A DNA stretch of 22,657 nucleotides from an uncultured Clostridia bacterium (GTDB taxonomy: Bacteria; Bacillota; Clostridia; Oscillospirales; CAG-382), in assembly GCA_905235695.1 (NCBI GenBank), contig CAJOMW010000002.1, forward strand, positions 1-22,657. The letters are read 5' to 3'. The position numbers and the translations under genes are program-made. The stretch's first letter is position 1. Each line of letters starts with the position of its first letter. Positions 1-6,350 of the stretch are shown here, piece by piece. The notes below the pieces were generated by a model, which was not told the DNA's origin, did no database searches, and worked only from the letters and a program-made list of their open reading frames with translations.

Positions 1-201
1 ATCGTTCGGTTTTACGCCTTTGGCGATCAAACCGTGCGCTATGCGGTTGGCAAGACGGTTCAACTCGTCGTAGGTCAGCGTCTTGTCACAGGCGATGACC
101 GCTGTTTTGTCAGGTGTCTTTTGCGCCTGTTCCTCAAAAAGCTGATGGACGCATTTGTTTTTTGGGTATACGGTTGTTGTGTTGTTGAATGTGTGAAACA
201 T
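1..201 (-). CDS. NRPS-type amino-acid adenylation protein, N-terminal 67 codons (cut by window edge)
   Basis: The reverse strand reads an open frame from an ATG at 201 to the window edge. Its first residues are MFHTFNNTTTVYP, followed by CVHQLFEEQAQKTPDKTAVI and then LTYDELNRLANRIAHGL. This is the typical beginning of an AMP-forming amino-acid adenylation domain of non-ribosomal peptide synthetases (the VHxLFExQxxxTPDxxAV and LTYxELNxxAN blocks). No condensation domain precedes it, so this could be a loading module or a stand-alone A domain. GAGGAAA lies 6 nt before the ATG (minus strand, within 205-212), which supports this start. It has its own promoter just inside the end of the preceding serine dehydratase gene. 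Substrate and product cannot be judged because the selectivity region lies outside the window. Family assignment is firm; NRPS versus single A domain is open. Confidence 0.85.
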   Translation of the reverse strand, partial: MFHTFNNTTTVYPKNKCVHQLFEEQAQKTPDKTAVIACDKTLTYDELNRLANRIAHGLIAKGVKPND

Positions 202-311
202 TGATTTTCCTCATCGCCAATTTTTTGTATTTATGGGATACTTGCAAGCCATACTCATCTTTCTGACTGAACCTTTTTATACCAACTATTGAAAAAATAA
301 AAAGATAATAT

Positions 312-340
312 ATTATAGCATTTTTTGATGGAATTTTCAA
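312..340 (-). promoter_or_regulatory. Sigma-A-type promoter for the adenylation gene
   Basis: On the minus strand TTGAAA (340-335) and TATAAT (317-312) are separated by exactly 17 bp. The predicted start is near 305, giving a leader of about 100 nt before the ATG at 201. The -35 overlaps the stop codon of the serine dehydratase gene, so the adenylation gene probably has transcription independent of it. Confidence 0.65.
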
Positions 341-1863
341 TATAATTCTATGATTTTTAACATTTTTTTCGTGAATATCCCCAAACCCTTACATATTTCT
401 TTCTTTCGCCCGAAAATCGCATAGGCGGACAGTGGTTTTTCATTACATTTCCGTATGCCAGTTCTTGGCAGTCCGCCTTCTCCTGTTTCTTTATATCTGC
501 CCGAAATATCATCCCCGGTTTCCTTCATGGTACGGATCACGCTGTCCAAGGATATTTTTCTGGTCTCACTCAAAAAATTAGCCAGCGTTACCGCGTTGAT
601 TGCACGCATGGCGGCAACGGCATTCCGTTCAATACACGGAATCTGCACAAGCCCGCATACCGGATCGCAGGTAAGCCCCAGATGATGCTCCAGCGCAATC
701 TCTGCCGCATATTCAATCTGATCGACCGTAAGATGCAAAAGCTCCCCCAGCGCTGCCGCCGCCATGGCGCACGCGCTGCCGATTTCCGCCTGGCAACCGC
801 ATTCCGCGCCGGAGATCGACGCGTTTGTTTTGATCAAATTGCCAATGATCCCGCCTGTTTCCATCGCATGGATGATGTCTTCGTCCCGAAAGCCGTTTTT
901 CTCCCGAAAATAATATAAGACCGCCGGTACGACGCCCGCCGCACCGCATGTAGGCGCCGTAACAACGCGACCGCCCGCCGCATTTTCTTCCCCTACCGCA
1001 AACGCATACGCGCATACGATTCGATTCTCCTTTGTCTGCGCGCTTTCATCCATGTGGTGCTGCCCATACAAATATTTTGCTTTCCGCTCAATCCCCAGTC
1101 CGCCCGGCAAGATTCCTTCCGCCGACAGACCGCGCCTAATGCAGCTTTGCATCGTCTTCCACATGTCGAGCAGATAAGCGGTAAGTCCTCTCCCCTCCCG
1201 TTCCTCTGCATACGCATAAAGCGGCATGGCATGTTGCCTGCAATACGCGGCGATTCGGGCAAAAGACGTATGCTCGTACACATATATGGGCGGCTGTAGG
1301 GCGCCTTCTATTTCAATGTCCCCGCCGCCGACGCTGCACGCCCGCACAGACCCGACAGCCGTGTTGTCTTTCCACGCTGTGATTTCCATGGTGTTCGGAT
1401 GTACTTTTTGTGTCTCGTAATCCGGATGAATTGCTGTATTTTCGCCCAGTATCCGACGTATGACGCGATCTGTACCGTGTCCCATACCCGTTTTGGCAAG
1501 CGAGCCGTACAGGGTAACGGAAAATGCGTCCGCGCGGCTGTATTTTTCCCGTGCATACAAACAGATTTTCTCCGGTCCCATGGTATGCGAGCTGGAAGGC
1601 CCGCACCCTGCCTTGTAAAGCTCCCGCAGCGATCGCATACCCGTCGGTTTCTCTGTTTGCTTTTTTCCCTCCGTATAAATCTCCTGCGAAAGTCCCAGCG
1701 TATGGGATAGCCGGACAAGATTCGGATAAGACGGATACGAAAGTCCGTTTTCCCATTTGGAAACTGCCCGGTTTGTTGTACCGATCCGTTTTGCCAGCTC
1801 TGCTTGTGTCAGTCCCTGCCCGATCCGCATTTTTTTAATTTTTTCCCCTAAATTCATATTCAT
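337..1863 (-). CDS. XRE helix-turn-helix / single-chain iron-sulfur L-serine dehydratase fusion
   Basis: Predicted to deaminate L-serine to pyruvate and ammonia with a [4Fe-4S] cluster, and to bind DNA. Numbering is from the ATG at 1863 (508 aa), chosen because AAGGA lies 5 nt upstream; a TTG at 1926 and an ATG at 1857 are in frame but less or equally likely. Residues 4-58 are a Cro/C1-type helix-turn-helix (GLTQAELAKRIGTTNRAVSKW). The serine dehydratase beta-type block follows (GPSSSHTMGP, about 88-97), then the alpha-type catalytic part (APTCGAAGVVPAV, KTNASISGAECGCQ, CDPVCGLVQIPCIERN). Cys357, Cys399 and Cys410 keep the spacing of the known cluster ligands of the Legionella enzyme, and Cys473 sits where its fourth ligand near the C-terminus would fall. 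About 35 extra Lys-rich residues follow Cys473, which is unusual. Codon use differs from the genes to its right. The fusion suggests a trigger enzyme that also controls its own gene; this is inference. Confidence 0.88.
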   Translation of the reverse strand: MNMNLGEKIKKMRIGQGLTQAELAKRIGTTNRAVSKWENGLSYPSYPNLVRLSHTLGLSQEIYTEGKKQTEKPTGMRSLRELYKAGCGPSSSHTMGPEKICLYAREKYSRADAFSVTLYGSLAKTGMGHGTDRVIRRILGENTAIHPDYETQKVHPNTMEITAWKDNTAVGSVRACSVGGGDIEIEGALQPPIYVYEHTSFARIAAYCRQHAMPLYAYAEEREGRGLTAYLLDMWKTMQSCIRRGLSAEGILPGGLGIERKAKYLYGQHHMDESAQTKENRIVCAYAFAVGEENAAGGRVVTAPTCGAAGVVPAVLYYFREKNGFRDEDIIHAMETGGIIGNLIKTNASISGAECGCQAEIGSACAMAAAALGELLHLTVDQIEYAAEIALEHHLGLTCDPVCGLVQIPCIERNAVAAMRAINAVTLANFLSETRKISLDSVIRTMKETGDDISGRYKETGEGGLPRTGIRKCNEKPLSAYAIFGRKKEICKGLGIFTKKMLKIIELY

Positions 1864-1922
1864 CACCATCCTTATTGTACCGAAATACGGCGGAATATAC
1901 AAGGGATTTTGGGAAAAAAATG

Positions 1923-1937
1923 TCAACCGTAGGTTGA
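1923..1937. promoter_or_regulatory. Operator-like inverted repeat upstream of the HTH-serine dehydratase gene
   Basis: TCAACC-GTA-GGTTGA is a perfect 6-bp inverted repeat with a 3-bp centre. On the minus strand its edge forms part of a TTGACA hexamer (1926-1921), a possible -35 for the serine dehydratase gene. The best -10 candidates (around 1894-1900) give a spacer of 20-21 bp, longer than normal, so the promoter call is weak. A plausible target for the encoded XRE domain or another regulator. Confidence 0.4.
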
Positions 1938-1986
1938 TTTTTGTTTTTTTTTAATTTTTTACAGACTCCAAAAAATTCTTTTTCTA

Positions 1987-2014
1987 TTGACAAATTTTAT
2001 TTTTATGTTACAAT
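1987..2014 (+). promoter_or_regulatory. Strong sigma-A-type promoter of the Dlt-like operon
   Basis: TTGACA (1987-1992), a 16-bp spacer, then TACAAT (2009-2014). The predicted start is near 2021. That is only 8 nt before the upstream in-frame ATG at 2029 but gives a normal leader for the ATG at 2068, which supports the latter as the real start of the first gene. Confidence 0.75.
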
Positions 2015-2067
2015 AAAATAGTTGTGGAATGTCTTTTTTTAAGTCCTTTATAAAGAGAGATCACGTT

Positions 2068-3819
2068 ATGTCAATTAGTAAAAAAGAGCGTTTAAAAAAG
2101 CTGCTGACAAAGGGAAATATAATTCTTGCCGCATCTGCAGCCGTGTTTATTGCCGTCTGCGCCGCAATAATCGCAGTGTCATATATTCCGAAGGTTTACG
2201 CAAACGTCGTCGCCGAAGCGGGAAGCACCGTCACAGAAGACGAGTTTTTTGAGAAGAATATGCCGTCCGACGCCTGCTTTTTGTCTGATACGGAGGGAAT
2301 GACCTCGAAAGTCGGTGAGTATGAAATAGTCATAAAGAGCGGCAAAAAGGAATACCATAGCACTCTTTCCGTCGTAGATACCGTGCCGCCGACAGCAAAG
2401 GCGGCGGAAGACGCCTTCACATGGGGCGGAATTCTGCCGGAGCCGGAGGATTGCGTTACCGACGTATATGACGCAACTTCCCTCAGATACGAGTGGAAGG
2501 ACAAGCCGTATATATATGAGGACGGGAATAAGACCGGAACTGTGCTCATTACGGACGAGGGCGGAAACTGCACCGAGATTGCCGTGAGCGTGCTCGTCAT
2601 TGTCGATGATACGCCGCCGGAAATTACGGGGATATGCGATATGACGCTGTATCTCGGCGAGGAGATCGATTACAAAAGCGGAGTTGAAGTCGTTGACGAC
2701 AAGGACTCGTCTGCCGTGCTTGAGATAGACGACGGCGAGCTCGATCTGTATAAAGAGGGCGAATATACCGTAGTTTACAGAGCTTATGACGGCGCAGGAA
2801 ACGAGTCGTATGCGTCTGCGGTAATAACCCTTCTTTCCGAAGAGGAGCCGCCGAAGATAACCGGGGCAAGGGACATCAAGATTCCAATCGGGACCGTTTA
2901 CGACCTTGAGAGCTTAGTATCGGTCACGGATGACCACGACGTGTCGCCTTGTCTTGCAGTGGAGCATGACGTGAATTTTGACAAAGAGGGCGAGTATACA
3001 GTGACCTACCGTGCGTCGGACAGATCCGGCAATGAGAGCGCTGCCGAGGTAAAGGCGGTCGTCGCTGTCGACGTCACTCCGCCGGATATAGGGGCGTTTG
3101 ATTTTTCGATATTTCTCGGGGATAACGTCAGCTACCGCAAAAATGCTCATGTAACCGATGATTTTGTGGGAGAAGTATCGCTGGATATAGACAGCGGGGA
3201 GGTAGATCTCGAAAAAATCGGCACGTACCCCGTGACCTATAAGGCGACAGATGCGTCCGGCAACTCTTCATCAAAGACGGTGTATCTCACCATCGAAGAG
3301 CGTCCGGTTATGCTCGACGAGGTGCTGAGAATGGCAGATGAAGTTCTGTCTGAGATAACAGACGACTCCATGACACCCATGCAAAAGGCATACGCCATAT
3401 TCAAATGGTGTCAGGCGGCATATAGCTATATCGGTACTTCTGTTAAAACCGACTGGGTGAGTGGCGCTTATGAAGGTTTCACAACGAAGAAGGGCGACTG
3501 CTACACTGCGTTTGCGCTTGCAAAGGCGCTTCTCACAGAGGCAGGTATAGAAAACGCTGACGTTGTGAAGGTAAAGCGCGTTCCAACGCAGGGAAGCCAC
3601 TTCTGGAATCTCATAAATCTCGGAGACGGTTGGTATCACTTTGATTCCTGCGTCTTCAAGTACAAAAACGACCTGTTTATGCTTACTGACGAGGAGCTGG
3701 CTGATTGGGACAACAAATACTACCGCGACGGACACAGATTTGACGGAAGCGTCCTTCCCGAGAGGGCGACCGAATCCGTGCAGCAGCTCATTGACTATTC
3801 AAAGTCAACTCTTGATTAG
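2068..3819 (+). CDS. Membrane-anchored Ig-like repeat protein with C-terminal transglutaminase-like domain
   Basis: Predicted extracellular protein, 583 aa from the ATG at 2068 (GAGAG upstream; an ATG at 2029 lies almost on the predicted transcription start). Residues 1-16 are basic, 17-40 form one transmembrane or uncleaved signal helix. Three clear Ig/DUF5011-type repeats follow at about 182-256, 260-335 and 338-410, each with the pattern xPPxI...GxxxxxxxxVxVxDD...xxGxYxVxYxAxDxSGN; the 50-180 stretch looks like more degenerate copies. The C-terminal part is a transglutaminase-core fold with an apparent triad: Cys478 in KKGDCYTAF, His511 in GSHFWNLINLG and Asp526 in WYHFDSC. Such proteins act as peptidases, amidases or acyl transferases at the cell surface; the reaction here is unknown. 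It is the first gene of a seven-gene unit and ends 18 nt before the racemase, so it may process or crosslink the polymer that the operon modifies (inference). Confidence 0.88.
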   Translation: MSISKKERLKKLLTKGNIILAASAAVFIAVCAAIIAVSYIPKVYANVVAEAGSTVTEDEFFEKNMPSDACFLSDTEGMTSKVGEYEIVIKSGKKEYHSTLSVVDTVPPTAKAAEDAFTWGGILPEPEDCVTDVYDATSLRYEWKDKPYIYEDGNKTGTVLITDEGGNCTEIAVSVLVIVDDTPPEITGICDMTLYLGEEIDYKSGVEVVDDKDSSAVLEIDDGELDLYKEGEYTVVYRAYDGAGNESYASAVITLLSEEEPPKITGARDIKIPIGTVYDLESLVSVTDDHDVSPCLAVEHDVNFDKEGEYTVTYRASDRSGNESAAEVKAVVAVDVTPPDIGAFDFSIFLGDNVSYRKNAHVTDDFVGEVSLDIDSGEVDLEKIGTYPVTYKATDASGNSSSKTVYLTIEERPVMLDEVLRMADEVLSEITDDSMTPMQKAYAIFKWCQAAYSYIGTSVKTDWVSGAYEGFTTKKGDCYTAFALAKALLTEAGIENADVVKVKRVPTQGSHFWNLINLGDGWYHFDSCVFKYKNDLFMLTDEELADWDNKYYRDGHRFDGSVLPERATESVQQLIDYSKSTLD

Positions 3820-3837
3820 AAAAACGGAGAAAACGTA

Positions 3838-4536
3838 ATGATACTTGGCGTAATTGGCGGGCTGGGCCCGATGGCGACTGCTTACTTTACCGAGCTTGTC
3901 GTAAAAATGACGGATGCCTCGACCGATCAGGAGCATCCGGAAATGATAGTTTACAGCGTTCCGTCGGTGCCCGACAGGACGGCGTATATACTCGGAAAGA
4001 GCGACAGCAGTCCCGTTCCGGGGATAGTCGATGCCGGGAGAAAGCTCAGAGAATGGGGCGCAGATGTCATAGCAATGCCCTGCATAACCGCACACTGCTT
4101 TCACGAAGAGCTTTCGGAGAAGATAGGGCTGCCCATAATCAACGGCGTTGAGAGCGTCGCACTGTATCTTTGCGGCAAGGGCGTCAGGAACGAGGGCATT
4201 ATGGCGACCGACGGCACTTTGCAGACGGGGCTTTTCCAAAAGGAGCTCGAAAAGCACGGCATAAAAGCGATAACTCCGTCCCCGGACGGGCAGAAAAGGG
4301 TAATGAGCCTGATATATGACGACATAAAGACGGGGCGAGAACCGAATATGGAAAATTTTGAAAAAGTGGAGCGGGAGCTGAAGGCTCTCGGCGCCGAAAA
4401 CGTGATTCTCGGCTGTACCGAGCTATCGCTGATAAAGCAAAAACACGATATAGGCGATTTTTTCACCGACGCTATGGAGTGCCTTGCGGCGTGTGCCGTG
4501 AGGGCGGTGGGAAAGAAAGTCAAAGCGGATTTTTAA
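3838..4536 (+). CDS. Aspartate/glutamate racemase family protein
   Basis: A 232-aa cofactor-independent amino-acid racemase of the Asp/Glu/RacX-YgeA family, predicted to interconvert L- and D-amino acids by two-cysteine acid-base chemistry in the cytoplasm. The N-terminus MILGVIGGLGPMAT is the family signature. The catalytic cysteines are Cys82 (MPCITAH) and Cys193 (LGCTEL). In most family members the residue after the first Cys is Asn (CNTAH); here it is Ile, which may change substrate or activity. Length is normal. GGAG lies about 9 nt before the ATG. It sits 18 nt after the transglutaminase-like gene and 17 nt before the adenylating-enzyme gene. This strongly suggests that it supplies the D-amino acid that the downstream enzymes load. 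Which amino acid cannot be told from sequence; D-Asp, D-Glu or a broad-spectrum product are possible. Confidence 0.9.
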   Translation: MILGVIGGLGPMATAYFTELVVKMTDASTDQEHPEMIVYSVPSVPDRTAYILGKSDSSPVPGIVDAGRKLREWGADVIAMPCITAHCFHEELSEKIGLPIINGVESVALYLCGKGVRNEGIMATDGTLQTGLFQKELEKHGIKAITPSPDGQKRVMSLIYDDIKTGREPNMENFEKVERELKALGAENVILGCTELSLIKQKHDIGDFFTDAMECLAACAVRAVGKKVKADF

Positions 4537-4553
4537 GGTTAGGAAGTAGTTTT

Positions 4554-6077
4554 ATGCAGCAGACAAACGTCTTGGAATATCTTGAGAGCACCGTAAAGAG
4601 ACTGCCGGACAAGGTGGCTTTTGCCGGAGAAAACAGCGAGCTGACCTTTGGCGAGGTTTACGAAAAGAGCCGCGCAATAGGCACGTTCCTTCATTCAAAG
4701 GGGCTGTATAACGAGCCTGTCGTTGTGTTCATGGAAAAGAGTCCCGAAATGATAGCGGCGTTTTTCGGCTGCGTGTACGGCGGATGCTTTTACGTTCCGA
4801 TAGATGCGGAGATGCCGCGGTTCAGAATAGAGCTTATATTTGAGAATTTGAAGCCGAGAGCGGTAATATGCGACAAGGCGGCGAGAGAATCGGCAAAGAG
4901 CTTTGAATTTGACGGCGATCTGCTCGATTACGACGCCGTTTCCTCCGGAAATATCGACGGGGGCGCGCTCGAAGAAATAAGAGACAGACAGCTCGACACG
5001 GATCCGATATACATCGTATTCACCTCCGGCTCGACCGGCGTTCCGAAGGGCGTTGCGGCGTGCCACCGCTCGGTAATAGACTATATCGAAAACCTTTCCG
5101 ACGTTCTCGGATTCAATGAGGACACACGCTTTGCGAACCAGACGCCGCTGTATTTTGACGCCTGCCTGAAGGAGCTTTACCCGACGCTTAAATTCGGCGC
5201 AACGACGTATCTTGTGCCGAAAAGTCTGTTCATGTTCCCGGTAAAGCTCGTCGAATACATGAACGAACACAGGATAAACACTATATGCTGGGTTGTTTCG
5301 GCGCTTACAATGATATCCGCCTTCCGCACGTTTGATAAGGTCGTGCCGCACTATCTGCACACCGTCGCTTTCGGAAGCGAAGTCTTTCCGATAAAGCAGT
5401 TCAGACTGTGGAAGGAGGCGCTTCCCGACGCTTCCTTTACAAACCTTTACGGCCCTACGGAGGCAACCGGTATGTGCTGTTATTTCAAGGTCGACAGGGA
5501 CTTTGAGCTCGACGAGGTAATGCCGATAGGACGGCCGTTCCACAATACCGAGATACTTCTCCTCGGAGAAGACAACAAGCTTGTTAAGGACGGAGAAGTC
5601 GGAGAAATATGCGTCAGAGGCACGTCCCTTACTCTCGGATATTACCACGCCTTTGAAAAGACGGGCGAGGCGTTCGTCCAGAATCCGCTGAATGACCGCT
5701 ATCCGGAGCTGATATACCGCACGGGTGACCTGGGGAAGAGAAACGAGCGCGGAGAGCTTGTATTTGTTTCAAGGAAGGACTATCAGATAAAGCACATGGG
5801 ACACAGGATAGAGCTGGGCGAGATAGAGGTCAACGTAAATCTTATGCCCGATATATCTATGTCTTGCTGTATCTACGACGGAGAAAAGGGAAAAATAGTG
5901 CTGTATTACGTCGGCGGAACTGAGCCGGGCGAGCTTGTGGGAGCGCTTAAAGAAAGGCTGCCGAGATACATGATACCAAATAAAGTCGAAAAGATAGAGA
6001 AGATGCCGCTCACCGCAAACGGCAAGATAGACAGAGTAACGCTGAGAAAAAAATACGAATCGGAAAACAAATGCTGA
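4554..6077 (+). CDS. DltA-like amino-acid adenylating enzyme (amino acid:carrier protein ligase)
   Basis: A 507-aa stand-alone adenylation enzyme predicted to activate an amino acid with ATP and load it on the carrier protein encoded next. The ATG at 4554 has AGGA nine nt upstream and lies just after the racemase stop; an in-frame ATG at 4479 inside that gene is rejected. Motifs in order: P-loop TSGSTGVPKGV (157-167), A4-type FDACLKELYP with Asp202 for the substrate amino group, YGPTEAT (299-305), YRTGD (388-392), hinge block KHMGHRIELGEIEV (about 413-426) and the catalytic lysine Lys491 in NGKIDR. The length matches DltA. By eye, the stretch that holds the D-alanine-selective Cys in Bacillus DltA reads LTMISAF here without a Cys, so D-alanine should not be assumed. 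Context with a racemase suggests another D-amino acid. Confidence 0.9.
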   Translation: MQQTNVLEYLESTVKRLPDKVAFAGENSELTFGEVYEKSRAIGTFLHSKGLYNEPVVVFMEKSPEMIAAFFGCVYGGCFYVPIDAEMPRFRIELIFENLKPRAVICDKAARESAKSFEFDGDLLDYDAVSSGNIDGGALEEIRDRQLDTDPIYIVFTSGSTGVPKGVAACHRSVIDYIENLSDVLGFNEDTRFANQTPLYFDACLKELYPTLKFGATTYLVPKSLFMFPVKLVEYMNEHRINTICWVVSALTMISAFRTFDKVVPHYLHTVAFGSEVFPIKQFRLWKEALPDASFTNLYGPTEATGMCCYFKVDRDFELDEVMPIGRPFHNTEILLLGEDNKLVKDGEVGEICVRGTSLTLGYYHAFEKTGEAFVQNPLNDRYPELIYRTGDLGKRNERGELVFVSRKDYQIKHMGHRIELGEIEVNVNLMPDISMSCCIYDGEKGKIVLYYVGGTEPGELVGALKERLPRYMIPNKVEKIEKMPLTANGKIDRVTLRKKYESENKC

Positions 6078-6120
6078 TTTGACGATAGAATAAAAATCCG
6101 GGAAAGGAACATTTCAAAAA

Positions 6121-6348
6121 ATGAAAGAACTTTTAAACATACTGCTTGAACTTCACCCCGATGTTGATTTTGAGAGCTGTGACACACTTGTTGACGATAA
6201 AATACTCGATTCGTTCGACATAATAACGATAATTTCCGAGATAAACGACCGCTTTGACGTCGTTATCCCCGCCGAAGAGATAGTGCCGAAGAATTTCAAC
6301 TCCGCCGAGGCGCTTTTCAGCCTCATAGAGCGGCTTGAAAACGAATAA
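6121..6348 (+). CDS. DltC-like carrier protein
   Basis: A 75-aa acidic acyl-carrier-type protein. Ser31 in KILDSFDIITI is the predicted 4'-phosphopantetheine site, in the same place as the DSF motif of DltC. The surrounding helices (DTLVDDKILDSFD, EINDRFDVVIPAEEI) match the four-helix carrier fold and its length is normal. AAAGGA lies about 12 nt upstream of the ATG. It follows the adenylating-enzyme gene by 43 nt and precedes the MBOAT gene by 2 nt. It should carry the activated amino acid as a thioester to the MBOAT on the inner face of the membrane. Confidence 0.93.
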   Translation: MKELLNILLELHPDVDFESCDTLVDDKILDSFDIITIISEINDRFDVVIPAEEIVPKNFNSAEALFSLIERLENE

Positions 6349-6350
6349 TC

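Noticed and set aside
2029..2067. Upstream ATG extending the transglutaminase-like protein by 13 residues
   Set aside because: It would start about 8 nt from the predicted transcription start and has no clear ribosome site; the ATG at 2068 fits better.
4695..5648. 317-codon minus-strand open frame
   Set aside because: Antisense of the adenylating-enzyme gene, without recognizable domains or start signals.
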